Below are positions 33,656 through 44,918 of a stretch of DNA of 64,000 bases, piece after piece. Source of the stretch: Euborellia annulipes (lineage: Eukaryota; Arthropoda; Insecta; Dermaptera; Anisolabididae). Positions within the stretch are counted from its first letter, which is position 1. Every line of letters starts with the position of its first letter. The translations under genes and the position numbers were made by a program. The notes under the pieces are model-generated. The model worked only from the letters and a program-made list of their open reading frames with translations, was not told the DNA's origin and searched no databases. The DNA is taken from positions 62,001 to 126,000 of the forward strand of contig JAKCPI010031616.1 of NCBI GenBank assembly GCA_023213315.1. Reading direction: 5' to 3'.

Positions 33656-33661
33656 CATGTA

Positions 33662-33872
33662 CAGTGAGGGACAATATTAAGTCCCACCCATGCGTTTTCT
33701 ACTTGTGATTATTTCATTGTTTTTATAAAATAAAATGAAAATCTTTATTGGAAATTTTCTAGGTTTCAACCATGAAAGTTCCCATTAAAAAATATATAAT
33801 ATTTTTTTTAAAAACAATGAAATAATTACAAGTAGAAAACGCATGGGTGGGACTTAATATTGTCCCTCACTG
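33662..33872. mobile_element. Tc1/mariner-type MITE
   Basis: Near-perfect inverted ends of about 65 bases starting CAGTGAGGGACAATATTAAG, flanked by TA on both sides (33660-33661, 33873-33874). 211 bases, no coding. Diverged relatives at 61435-61601 and 63909-64000. Confidence 0.88.
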
Positions 33873-34128
33873 TACGTCCCGAAAAACCAATTTTCCACCC
33901 GAATCATGCTCCTTTGGCACTATGGTTCAAATTTTTTGTTGCATATTTTTGCATATTTGGTGAATATTGAATAAAGTTGCAAATTTAAAACTTTTTGCAA
34001 TTTTTTGAATATATTTCGGTAAAAGAGGGTTTCTTGAACCAGAAGTCATGTTATCGAATGTCCGCAGCAACAGTCTATCAGGAGTTGCCAAGAGCCCCTC
34101 TAAATTCGAGGCATCCATAACATTTGTC

Positions 34129-34161
34129 CTGATGAAGGCCGGAAAAATCAGCCGAAACGTC
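34129..34161 (+). ncRNA. Hammerhead-like motif
   Basis: CTGATGA, stem II GGC/GCC (AGGCC...CAGCC), GAAACGTC. Stem I pairs TTGTC with GACAA (5 bp). All core residues are present; the best conserved copy outside a palindrome. Confidence 0.65.
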
Positions 34162-34199
34162 GACAATTGTATTAAGTTAAACGAAAACAGAGAAATATT

Positions 34200-34975
34200 A
34201 TTTTTTTTTTATTGCTTTCGGCTCCTTTACTCTTACTTCCCCTTGTTATAAATTTTTAATTATTTTTTAATTCATTTATACGTTCAGACACAACACTGGA
34301 AATTAAAAGTTAATTTTCGAGAAATTACTTTATATTATATGGCATATTTAGGTGTTTTTACTGCATACAAATCCGGGCTTTAGTGAAACCCGCACAGTTT
34401 TTGTGCTTAAAAATTTTATTAGAATAATGTATGTTTTTTAGAGGACTCGTATTTAGCATCAAGCTGGTTGCTTCAGTCGTTTTATGATTAATAATATTTT
34501 AAATTCGAACTCCATTAATTATAAATTTTTTGGAATGAAACCGATACAATTCACTTTTATAAAAATTGCGTAAGAAAATTTAATTTAACTACGCCTTGTC
34601 TAGAAGAATAATGAGAAATAAAAAAAAAGTGGATTTTTATTATACACCTAAGTTTTTTATACATAAATAATTTATCTTGACCTTGATTTGTTAAAACAAA
34701 GTGGATCAATTACATCATCCGAATTCGAAATATTTTTCTTTTTATTAATTTATTTTTTCTTAAAGGAGAGGAGGAAAAAATTTAAATATTTAAAACACTA
34801 AAGGAATAGTTTCTATACTTTTTATCAGATTGGACAAATTTAGAAATTCCGATAAATTTAAGAAGTTAAATTGAGAAGATTTTATCAGGGATGTTGGAGC
34901 CATTTTTACCATCGATATTGTTACCCGGATCAATTAACTAAAAAAATTTTAGAAAATATTTTTTAAGTTCTTTCT
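34200..34975. other. AT-rich spacer
   Basis: No gene or recognised repeat. Confidence 0.45.
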
Positions 34976-34979
34976 GGGC

Positions 34980-35096
34980 ATTTGCCATTTACATTCAGTC
35001 CCTGTTTTAATAAATTAGAATGGGGGATGTGAACCTCTTTCCTTAGCACAAGTGGCGAGAACTATACGTCTGTGCTTCAGCCCAGGGGCTCGACAA
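34980..35096 (-). mobile_element. Possible SINE-2-like head, decayed
   Basis: GAGCCCCTGGGCTGAAGCACAG-type head with a weak B-box (AGGTTCACATCCCC) on the minus strand. Confidence 0.4.
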
Positions 35097-35523
35097 TATT
35101 TAAAAAAGAACAATTATTTATTTTTCGCTACAAACTTTTAGAAAATCAACACATTTATAACAGTTTTAGAATTATCAAGAACAGAAGAAAGAGTGCTTGA
35201 TATATTTTGCCAAACTGCTTTGGTTAATTTCAAATAAAATTCAAGAAGCGCTAATATAGAGTAAGTCCATCAAAGATTAGAAAAAAGATATAAGATGAAA
35301 TGATGATTCCAGGAAGATAAGCAACCAACTCTTTAATGACAATTAGACTAAGTCCATCATAACGAACCACGCATATGCAGTTATTAATTTCTAGTGAAAT
35401 TTAAAAGAAGCTCAGAGACAATTAATCGAAGATAGTGGAAATTTTTAAAAAATTTAAAAATATTTTTTCAACAAATTTATGAATCCACTTTTTGGTGGAA
35501 ATAGTTTTCAATACTTAAATATT

Positions 35524-35701
35524 GCCCGGGAGCTGTGGCTCAGTGAGAAGACATTAGCTTCTCGCACCGGAGTCCCGGGCTCGCTTCCCGTCTCAAGCGA
35601 GAAAAATTTATTTCATTTGATTTGACTACAGATCATTTGAAATAAATAGGGATGGGGTCTAAATGGCCTTAGATGCCGAAAAAGACGTTAAAAAAAAAAA
35701 A
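35524..35701 (+). mobile_element. tRNA-derived SINE-2, near complete
   Basis: A-box-like TGGCTCAGTGAGAAG, anticodon-like arm TTCTCGCACCGGA, B-box-like GGCTCGCTTCCC, then AAATTTATTTCATTTGATTT, GGCCTTAGATGCCGAAAAAG and an A tail. Confidence 0.75.
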
Positions 35702-35708
35702 ACTTAAA

Positions 35709-35847
35709 TATAGGAGGCTATTATTTTCGGTAGGATTGATTGAATAAACAATTGTATTTGCCTTCGAAATATAAAGTTAAATTAAACTCGCTGGTAAAAT
35801 ACAATTGTTTTTTCGATCAACCCTGCCGAAAATCATAGCCACCTATA
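35709..35847. repeat. Short inverted repeat
   Basis: Arms ATAGGAGGCTATTATTTTCGG and CCGAAAATCATAGCCACCTAT (about 48 bases each, several mismatches) around an unrelated core. No ribozyme motif. Confidence 0.7.
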
Positions 35848-35896
35848 GTTGAGTTTGTCATCTCGGCGTCACTCTACATCAAGAATAGTTTTCAAT

Positions 35897-36087
35897 CAGG
35901 TCTATTCTCTAAGCAAAAACCTTAACTTTTAACATCTTTAGTGATAATTCATTTTAACACCTCCTTGCCTCAAATTGCTATTCTGTAAGCAAAAACTTTA
36001 AAGCAAAAGCGTTAACATTTAGTCAATAATATTAACACCCATTTGTTGATGTTAAATTTTAACGACTGTTTTTAGAGAATAGACCTG
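35897..36087. mobile_element. MITE-like inverted repeat
   Basis: CAGGTCTATTCTCTAAGCA at the left and TTTTTAGAGAATAGACCTG at the right, arms about 40 bases. No clear target duplication. Confidence 0.65.
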
Positions 36088-36352
36088 TATATACCCGTAT
36101 GTTTTAAAGCTCTCAAACACTTTCTGGTGTTGGAAAAAAAAACAATATAAATCGTTTAATTTAATTTTAATTTAGTATTACTTACGAAAGTTTTTTCAGG
36201 TAATTGGCTTGAAGAACCTCGAAGACTCAGCCCCCACTCCCACCCTAACCATCTAAAACAAACAAAAAAAAAAAAGAAATAAACAATTAGCTTGCTGCTA
36301 CGTAATATTTTATGGAAAATATTGAAAATTTCTTTAACTTACTCTGTAGACT

Positions 36353-36492
36353 GCTTCTTTCGGCTCAACGAGGGCTTCCCTAAAAACTAACCTAATCCCA
36401 CACTAACTATGACCGGGACGGCCATCTAATTCTAAAATGCAGTTCCTCTTCTTTCTTGAGACGGTCGCGAACGCGGCACTCCCGGAAGGCAG
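36353..36492 (+). CDS. Candidate 5' exon, unknown gene
   Basis: Bounded by a good acceptor (TTAACTTACTCTGTAG) and a strong donor (GGCAG|GTAAG at 36493). ATG at 36437 in AAAATG context opens MQFLFFLETVANAALPEG, which starts like a signal peptide. The same bases also offer a minus-strand reading (60-codon frame at 36403-36585, donor AGA|GTAAGT). I cannot decide the strand or name the gene. Confidence 0.22.
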
Positions 36493-36811
36493 GTAAGCCT
36501 TCATTATATCACTTCGGAACGATACGGTGGAAACGCGCCCACAACCCAAAGAAAGTTTAAAAGGATATGGAACACATGAACTCACACACAGTACAGATCA
36601 ATTAATCTCTGCCCACCTGCCTAATATCATTTATTACCTAGCTAAAAAGAAGCAGAGTTAATTGATCTGATAATCATACACGAGTTAGGAAGGAAGCCCG
36701 GCCAATACAATACTGAAGATCCCCCTTGATTGCTCATCTCAGAAACAGAATGACGTTGTTCAAGATGCATGCTGAAAAAAAAAGAACCCTAAAAGCTAAC
36801 AACATCCTATA

Positions 36812-36979
36812 CGAACTCCTAACATCTTGAACATTAACTCACTCTGTCCTGAAACAACCAAGGCCCAGAACTCAGCACTGACGGACAAAGAGCCCCGGAG
36901 AAAGAGAAAACACTCTTTCTCTCAAATGCGCGAAAGAGGGAAGCATACGATAGAGGAATTCTCCTATTTCCCTTGAACA
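36812..36979 (+). CDS. Short frame with basic cluster, unknown
   Basis: A plus frame of about 55 codons ends with TGA near 36979 and contains KEPRRKRKHSFSQMRERGK, a nuclear-localisation-like basic run. It has no ATG near its start and its phase does not join simply to the exon at 36353-36492. It may be an exon of an unknown gene or chance in the least repetitive part of the window. Confidence 0.2.
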
Positions 36980-37837
36980 ACGGCCAAAAGTGAAATGATC
37001 CTCTACTGGGAGCCCTGCCTAAAACTAAATGGGACGAACAACAACACCCTATGCCAGCATTGAGGAATCAATCACAATTGAACGTCAATTCAAGAGAACA
37101 TCAGAGAATTCCGACATAAAAGGCCTAAATCCCCATAAATGTAAATATAATTGCGTGAGCGTAGAGATTTTCTAATTATTAAGCGCCCATATAAAGACTC
37201 TATCAATTGCTAACTAGATAATCTATTCAAAATTGCGTGTATTCCATTAAGTTAGTAAACATAGAAAAGAGATCCCCTTAGATATTATTAATCCGATATA
37301 CACGCAAAACTTAAATCCTAATACTGAATTCATGTAATATTAGCTAAAATAATACATGCACACTTGAATTGTCTCATATGTTGATGTTGCTCCCTCGTGG
37401 AGTAACGGGATGAAATGAGTACTGTGCATTATCCACATATTATTACCAATAATCGAATAACTTTTGCACATTTACCAATAATCATATACCTTTTGCACAT
37501 TGAACATTCATCCATCCCATTACTTTGAGAAACGAGACCTGCATTTGGGTTCTGAAATATAAAAACCTATTCTTTAATAGATCAAAATTAAATGAATTTA
37601 GAAAGAAATTTAACAATTAGTCTTAAAGTAATTTAAAAAAAAAATGAAATGAATTAATAAAAAATTAATTTTTCATTTATTCATTTTTGAATTTGAATTA
37701 TTATCTATCTAAAAGGGACTCTGAAATGGGAGAATTGCATTAATAACATCCTATCCATGTACCTATGTGAAAATATTCTAAATTTAGGCCGAAATAAGAA
37801 AATTCAAATAAAATTTTGAAAATCCTAAGCTGCTTAC

Positions 37838-37988
37838 TCTACGCCCACGTAAATGTTCATACAGACTTTAATCGTAGCTGCTACACTCGTGGAATCTGCT
37901 GAAGTGACTGCCTGGTTGACGTGAAGGCGATGACTGAAGGCGGATGCTCTGCATGATGATGATGATCTCGAAGACGATTCGTCGATTT
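37838..37988 (-). CDS. Candidate exon, unknown gene
   Basis: Minus-strand block between a good acceptor (TTTATTTTTTAG) and a donor (AGA|GTAAGC), 151 bases, open in one frame with a serine-rich start (IDESSSRSSSSCRAS). The last 35 bases and following AATTTTATTTGAAT recur at 39510-39560, so part of it may be repeat-derived. The plus strand also has short open acidic frames, so strand is uncertain. Confidence 0.22.
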
Positions 37989-38382
37989 CTAAAAAATAAA
38001 CAAAAAAATATATTAAAAAGGGAAGGGAAGCGAACCTCTGACTCAAAGAACAAGATTTGAATGCAATAATTACACTAATTATAATATTCTAATTTTACTT
38101 CTATCAAATAGCTAAGCTACACCTTTTGCTTAATGTTGCTTTTATAATCGTCAAAAAAAGAAGAACATTGAATAAAAAATCACCAGAACATTACGTGCAT
38201 AGTGAGGGACAAAGTAGAGGCACAGCCTGATGATCCCAAGTTTAAAAATGTATTAAAGTCCCGCTTAGAAGCCTCAGTTTATAAAATAGGAAGGGAGATA
38301 TTTATTGGATTTTATTTTATTTTATTCTACGTGGGAATCACAAAAGTTTTCAATAAAAATTGTTCATATTCAGAGAAAAAAA

Positions 38383-38455
38383 ATCTCGACATCGAATTTT
38401 TGACATGAATCTAATACTTTCTCTCTATATATTTCATATAGGGTAAAAGAAAGTA
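38383..38455 (+). repeat. Family A 3' end fragment
   Basis: AATCTCGACATCGAATTTTT through the terminal hairpin to GAAAGTAAA. Confidence 0.7.
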
Positions 38456-38589
38456 AAATGTAATCAACGCACGGATAAGTAAATATAAAAAAATTCAAAT
38501 AAAATTACGATTACAATTTCTCGCTGGATCATATACATAAAGAAGGAGACGAGGAATAAAACCAGCATATAATGGACCCTCTCACATCA

Positions 38590-39487
38590 ATATTTACTTT
38601 CTCTTACCTCTATATATGTTAATATATAGAGAGAGAAAGTATTGGATTCATGTCAAAAATTCGAAGTCGAGATTTTGATGAATATACACGTTTTGAGGTC
38701 CCCTGAATCTAAAAAAGTGGTTTTCATGACATGGTCTGTCTGTCTGTGTGTGTATCTGTCTGGTGTTCAATTTAAAGCAAGAGGTTGAAATTTTATATTT
38801 AAGTTAGGAATCCCCCTGGAGCGCGAAAATAATCTTTTACTGGGTAAACAAAATCGGCCAAAGAGTACTAGTACTTTAACTTTTTCAGTTTTTTCGATTT
38901 TCTCAAAATTCGCTCCAACGATTTTCAAAAATCAATTATTTTTTAGATGCTCTTTAAAATGTATATTCTGATTAAAATCTTCTTAAGACCACCACACTTT
39001 ACCCTTATACTTGATACGAAAGATAGGAGAAATGGTTGTCATGGTAACAAAATATAAATATTCTCCCATGTTTGTAAATTTTACATCTGCCCTCGGGGCT
39101 TGGAGTAGTCGGTAGCGTGCCTACCTTCTATACCGAACGTCGCGGGTTCGGACCCCAGGTAGTCCGATAATTTTATTTAAGGCATTTGGATACCAAATGG
39201 CTTAAATAAGAATGCCAGGACCCCAAATAATAATATATATTCATAACGGTTATCGTCTAAAGTCTTAAATGGCCTAAGTTGCCGAAAAGACTGCGTGAAT
39301 GTGTGTGTGTGTGAGTATGAATGAGAAAAAAATGTGAATGTTAAAAAAAAAAAAAAATTTACATCTTGAATTCAAATGTACTGTACTGTCGGAAACTAAA
39401 TATATCTCGACACAAAAAAAATCTGGTGTGAAAAGCACAGAACACAACTTTCGATTACCGAAGCTGTGCGCCAGTCACACCAGATTT
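38590..39487 (-). repeat. Family A element, reverse, interrupted by SINE-1
   Basis: 3' hairpin 38594-38640, short AGAC microsatellite, and 5' hairpin (partly deleted) ending CACACCAGATTTTT at 39487. SINE-1 at 39089-39357 sits in its TTTACATCT motif. Confidence 0.82.
39089..39357 (+). mobile_element. tRNA-derived SINE-1 nested in family A element
   Basis: Full length. TTTACATCT flanks it on both sides (39080-39088, 39358-39366); the undisturbed motif exists once in other family A copies. Confidence 0.92.
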
Positions 39488-39643
39488 TTATTCTCCGTCT
39501 CCTTCTATATTCAAATAAAATTTTGAAAATCTGCTTACTCTACGCCCATGTGAATGTTCATATCGACTCACTGCACAATGAGGCGCTCACAGATTCAAAT
39601 ATTCACCTTTTGCTTAATTTATTTTTAAAAAAACATGACTGCC

Positions 39644-39676
39644 CTGTGGAAGGGAGTCTCGAGCACCCGAAACGTG
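39644..39676 (+). ncRNA. Degenerate hammerhead-like motif
   Basis: CTGTGGA (core A changed), stem II GGG/CCC, GAAACGTG. Probably inactive. Confidence 0.3.
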
Positions 39677-40640
39677 GGAACACATTGAATTTAATGCCTA
39701 TAATTACTTGTCGATAACATACAATTTATTTATGTCAAGTGTGTATTATTGTAATTTTCAAATAAATAAATTATGAAATATTCTTTAGGATAGACATTTT
39801 AAAAAATAAATAACAAAATTACTTTGATTTCCCCTTAAAATCTTGAGACGAATTGCTAATTTCTCGATCAAAAGTAAAAATATTCTTAAATTATATTATA
39901 AATTATTAAAATATAATCTAATAATATAATTGGGAAGGGATTTACCTAAATCGGTCTCGAAGTTTGAGAGAAATTGGTTTTTTTGTCGGGAGGCCAAGGG
40001 ACGCCCAGCTGCACTCTTCAATGGCACACACAACACTAAATGTATAATGCCCATGAGAGAGAATCCAACGTGGGTTCGACCTCTCTCATCGGCCACCAAC
40101 TCACTACTAAATGCTCTATAACCCCAAGACAGGTGGACTCTTGCCGTCTACGACAAGCTGTAACCTGTCTATTGATATTGATAAGTATCATTCAATCAAA
40201 CACGAAAAAAAGGTATTAATTGGCAATTCCTATAATGTCACACAAATGGGCTATAGGACCATTAGTGTTATAGAAATGCCTAATTAATACATTTTTTCGT
40301 GTTAGAGTTGAATTATACTTATCAATATCTCTTCCCTTCGATGGGCTATAGGATTATTTAGTCGTGTATTGTATGAAATATATATTGAATGGAGAGACAT
40401 AAAAATTAGTATAATTTGAAAAACTATAAGAAAGGAATAATAGGCCCTAAGTGATTAAATAAATGATTTTTTAAATATCTTTAGGAAATTTACAAACCCC
40501 CTTTATTAGCGAGTATGATCAAAACATACTAGGAAATGTGTAGGCCTATTCATCGCCATTATTTGCACAAAAGGCAGTACAAGAAAATTAAATGTATCGC
40601 CCTCGACTAATTTTAACTAACTCAGTTTATGAATCAACGA

Positions 40641-40680
40641 CTGATGAAGGGACAGGACAATAAATTTGACCCGAAACGTC
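40641..40680 (+). ncRNA. Hammerhead-like motif
   Basis: CTGATGA, stem II GGG/CCC plus weaker inner pairs, GAAACGTC. Stem I pairs CGA with TCG. All core residues present. Confidence 0.58.
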
Positions 40681-40732
40681 TCGGTATTCTGTGAGCATCC
40701 AGTTGCTTATACAGTATTTTTATTGATCCATC

Positions 40733-41406
40733 TCTGGTGTGACTGGTCGCACAGCACACAACTTTCTCTTATCCTTCGGCAAGAGAAAGTTGTGTACTGT
40801 GCTTGTCACACCAGATTTTTTGTGTCGACATATATTTAGGCTCCGACAGTACGGTACATATGAATTTAAGATGTAAAATTTATAAGGTTGGAAAAATATT
40901 TATATTTTGTTACCATGGCAACCAATTCTCCTATCTTTCCTATGGAGTACAAAAGTAAAGTGGGCTTCAAAAGATTTCAATGGCAAAATGAGAATATACA
41001 TTTTAAAGAGCATCTAAAAAATAGATGATTTATGAATTTAAAAAAAAAAATAGTTGCAGAGAATTTTGAGAAAATCGAAAAAAAAACTGAAAAATTCCAT
41101 CAGTAAAGTAAGTACTAGTACTTTTGGGCCGATTTTGATTAAAAGCTTATTTTCACGCCGTAGGGGGGTGCCTAACTTAAATATAAAATTTCAACCTCCT
41201 AGCTCAATTCCTTCATGCTTTAAATTGAACCCAGACAGACACATAGACAGACAGACAGACCATGTCATGAAAACCACTTTTTTAGATTCAGGGGACCTCA
41301 AAACGTGTATATCCATCAAAATCTCGACATCGAATTTTTGACATGAATCCAATACCATACTTTCTCTCTCTATATATTAACATATATAGAGGTTGGAGAA
41401 AGTAAA
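40733..41406 (+). repeat. Family A element, full copy
   Basis: 5' hairpin 40733-40820, AGAC microsatellite 41232-41260, 3' hairpin ending GAGAAAGTAA. The 95-codon frame over its 3' half is shared repeat sequence. Confidence 0.87.
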
Positions 41407-41412
41407 AAATGT

Positions 41413-41662
41413 TTGTTTTTTTTAACACACTTTTTTCTTATTCACACTCACATTCACACATACATACACAGTCTTTTCGGCAACTTAGGCAATTTAAGAC
41501 TCGTATTTGTATAATATATATTTATTTGGGATCCAGGCATTCTTATTTAAGCCATTTGGTATCCAAGTGGCTTAAATAAAATCATCGGACTGCCTGGGGT
41601 CCGAACCGCGACGTTTGGTATACGAGGTTAGCACGCTAACCTCTACACCAAGCCCCGAGGGC
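41413..41662 (-). mobile_element. tRNA-derived SINE-1
   Basis: Full length in reverse, head at 41662 (GCCCTCGGGGCTTGGTGTAG complement). Confidence 0.85.
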
Positions 41663-41675
41663 TTATAAAAATGAT

Positions 41676-42013
41676 AAAATACAGTATTTATATTTCGTTA
41701 CCATGGCAACCATTTCCTATTAAGTACGAGAATAAAGTGTGCTTCAAACAATTTCAAGGGCAAAATGAATAGCCTTTATACATTATAAAGAGAATCTAAA
41801 AAATAATTGATATATGAATTTTAATCAAAATCGTTGAAGCGAATTTGAGAAAATCGAAACAAAAATGAAAAAGTACATCAGTAAAGTACTACGGTAGTAC
41901 TTTTTGGCCGATTTTATACAAAAAGCTTCCTGTTAAGTCCCATGGGGATCCCTAACTAAAATATAAAATTCTATTCTGTAAAAATCTGTATATAGAGGTA
42001 AGAGAAAGGAAAA
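41676..42013 (+). repeat. Family A element, central part
   Basis: From TATATTTCGTTACCATGGCA to the GAAAATAT...AAGAGAAAGG end; 5' hairpin and microsatellite missing. Confidence 0.7.
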
Positions 42014-42019
42014 AAACTA

Positions 42020-42655
42020 AATTTATAAAATTCAAATGACCTATGCAGCCGTAATAACTTTGACTACACTACCAAGCTGTTTATTACGGAAAGTAATGCG
42101 ACAAGTCACACCAGATTTTTATATTTAATTTAAGGGAAACAAGAAACAAGGCCCTAAGATAAACGAGAGATAAAGAATCTTATTAAGATGAATTCATTAA
42201 TTAACCCAACAAGAATGAAAATTATAAAAATGCCCTTTTTCTAAAAGTAAAGGGTAGTTATAGAATATTTTTTAAGAAAACAAAGGGAATCCAGACAGGT
42301 TCAGGCTCGAAAGTGATAAGAGAAGTAAAAACAAAGACTAAGAGAAAATGATAAACATATAATTATTAATCAATTTTATATTTAGGAAATTTGACTAGTG
42401 TTTGGCCCGTCGACAAATAAACATATAAATTTGTTAAATGCGTTTTGTGAGTTTAATATATGATGATTTGATACAAGAATAAAAATCATTGTGTGGTTTT
42501 ATGAAACCACGATGCAAGTGAAACTTTTTTCGGATCGTAGGTTTTCAAAAAATTATTCAATTAAGGGTATTAAAATCGCGTTTTTAATCTTAATTTAATA
42601 ATTGGAAAATAGGAAATCAATAGACGCATGTTAAAAACTGTGAACAATATTTATT
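42020..42655. other. AT-rich spacer
   Basis: No gene or recognised repeat apart from a stray CACACCAGATTTTT (about 42107), a family A hairpin remnant. Confidence 0.4.
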
Positions 42656-42661
42656 TAGTAA

Positions 42662-42735
42662 TTAGCCGCGCCGCCCGCCGAAGGCGGGCGGCGCGGTTAG
42701 CCAGAGGGCTTCGCCCCCCTGGATTATATATATAC
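42662..42735 (-). mobile_element. Helitron 3' end, reverse
   Basis: On the minus strand a very GC-rich hairpin with arms CCGCGCCGCCCGCC/GGCGGGCGGCGCGG is followed by CTAA (complement of 42662-42665), fitting the CTRR end. A GGGGGGCGAAGCCC motif precedes it. The 5' end is not identified; TGACGTCA-type repeats at 42885-42930 may belong to it. Confidence 0.65.
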
Positions 42736-43096
42736 AGTATATATAGATTGAAGATTTGAATATTTTAAATTATTTTAAAAATTATATTTTATCAATTTAA
42801 AAATTGAATTATTAAATCTCACAATTATTTTTTTTATAATTCATTATATATATTAAATTTCAACTTTCTTATTTTTGTCGTCACGGATTGTGACGTCATG
42901 GCTTGTGGCGTCATGGCTTTTTACGTCACCTCGTTACAAAACGACATGCTGATAGAAGAACCAAAAAATTCGTAGTGATATAATAAAAGTTTCACTTTAA
43001 AAATAAAATAATTTCAACTCAGAGAATATATTTTATTAGGATTAGGTAGATGTAGGCAGCCAGCAAGTGATAAAAAAAAACTATTTAATAATCGTC

Positions 43097-43120
43097 GACG
43101 TTTCGGAATCACATCTTCAG
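43097..43120 (-). ncRNA. Hammerhead-like motif, stem II deleted
   Basis: Minus strand CTGAAGA, shortened middle TGTGATTCC, GAAACGTC. Stem I GTC/GAC is kept. Compared with its partner at 43295-43327 part of stem II is missing. Confidence 0.45.
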
Positions 43121-43294
43121 GACCTACGGTCATCAAAAAATTTTATTTGGTGTTGATTCGGCAAAATACAAACAATCTTTTTTATAATATTTTTTATATA
43201 AACAAGTGTTTTGTTTTTATAAAAAAATACTTGTAAAGGTTGTTTGTATTTTGCCAAATTAACACCAAATACAATTTTTTGATGACCGTAGGTT

Positions 43295-43327
43295 CTGAAG
43301 ATGGGATCGATGTGATTCCGAAACATC
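43295..43327 (+). ncRNA. Hammerhead-like motif
   Basis: CTGAAGA, stem II GGGATC/GATTCC (one G-U), GAAACATC (stem III CA). Stem I pairs GTT with GAC (one G-U). Confidence 0.52.
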
Positions 43328-43389
43328 GACGATTATTAAATAGAGTTTTTTTTTATCACTTGCTGGCTGCCTACATCCTAATCCTAATT

Positions 43390-44200
43390 GCTAAATAATG
43401 AAAAAATTGGTGAAAGAGAAAGGTAGAAGATGTGCTAATAATCACACCACAATTTACTTGTAGGAATTATAAATATTAATATTTTAATATTCTCTGCTGT
43501 TGAAAAATTTTATTTCAATATTCTTTGAACCTAAATGTGTGCTTGTTGTAATGTGGCAACATAGGCATATTTTATATTAAACTGATTTTGTATTGCCTCA
43601 GGGTCTGAGAAAGTACCGAAACGTTTTACCAAAAACCAGATGAAAAAAGATTTCTCTCTCAAATATAAGAATCTTCTAGCTCTCAAATACTGACTCAAAA
43701 ATAGCCCTAGAACTTTGAATAATATTCGCTCTGCTTTATAAAAGGCCATCTAATTCATATAAAATATTCATTTCTTTTAATTGTTATCTTTTAGTTTTAA
43801 ATAAAATAATTTGTTTGAACGATTCTAATAAATGTTGAGAGTTAATTATATATAATAAATAAAATGACCTAAAGACTCATAATAAGAGTATACTAATTTG
43901 GTCATGAACTCAGAGGTAGGGGATATTTTGTGGTAAATAAAAAATAAAGTAAATAAAATTTGCATAAAAGAAATTATCAATTAAAATGGAGAGTAAAAAA
44001 AAAAGAGAAAACTAACGATTGTATGCATTTATATACGAAACAAATAGTCAGAAGGCGACGCGGGGCGTCATCTAACATTCGAAAAAAATTTAAAAAAAAA
44101 ATGACTAGATATTCTCGAATTATTTTATCAATTATAAATATTAAATGATTAATGAGAATAATTAATAAATAATTAGCATTATTGAAGTAAAATACCTAGT
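43390..44200. other. AT-rich spacer with a decayed hammerhead remnant
   Basis: CTGAGAAAGTACCGAAACGTT at 43604-43625 looks like a shrunken motif of the same type. Otherwise no gene or repeat. Confidence 0.4.
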
Positions 44201-44401
44201 TAAAACCGGCGAGAAACGAGAGAGCGAGAGAGAGTCGACTAGCCCCAAACATGGCTCCATATCAAATGAGGTGGCTTGGGTATTTCTTGCACACATTAAC
44301 AAAGGTTCTTCTCTAAACAAAAGTCTCCCCACTACTGAGATAACTAGGATAGGTTGGTGTTCTTTTCTATGCAAGCATCGTGGCGCCAAAGAATACAACC
44401 C

Positions 44402-44605
44402 TTGTGATTGGCTAATTAGTCAGAAGAGGGAGATGGACGATTCTATTTTGTTTAAATTCAAAGGGGAGTCAGGTATTGAAAATTCAGCTGACTTTTTCTT
44501 ATGTTGTGATTGGCTAATTAGTCAAAAGAGGGAGATGGACGATTCTATATTAAATAAATAAAAGGGGAGTCAGGTATTGAATATTGAGATGACTTCTTAT
44601 GTATT
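44402..44605 (+). repeat. Tandem duplication of about 102 bp
   Basis: TTGTGATTGGCTAATTAGTC begins at 44402 and again at 44504, and both units continue through AGAGGGAGATGGACGATTCT and AGGGGAGTCAGGTATTGA. Each unit contains an inverted CCAAT box (ATTGG). No gene is seen downstream. Confidence 0.75.
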
Positions 44606-44918
44606 TTAATGAATAGTTACCTACCTAACTTAAATAATAATGGAATTAAAAAAAACTTTTAAGATTTTTTATCAAATTCATTTAAAATAAATATCATAAA
44701 ATTTAATTAGATAAATATTTCAGAATTTTCTTTCTTAAATTAAAATAATTTAAAATAAAAATTTATATTGACTTTGGCTGGACGCTGAATGAATATAATA
44801 TACCTGATAGATCATTATGAATTTTATGAAAGTCTATCAAAGAACATAAGAGTGTTTTTGTTGACCGAATCCCTGGTAGCTATATTTTTATTAGTAGATG
44901 TAGATCCAGCTATATTTT

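Larger units (their letters stand above)
43035..43388. repeat. Inverted repeat with paired hammerhead-like motifs
   Basis: Arms from ATTAGGATTAGGTAGATGTAG to CTACATCCTAATCCTAAT, nearly perfect to the centre (about 43210) through CAAAATACAAACAA. Confidence 0.88.

Noticed and set aside
33927..34251. Overlapping frames around 34.0-34.2 kb
   Set aside because: They include a hammerhead-like motif at 34129-34161, so conservation there is explained by RNA structure.
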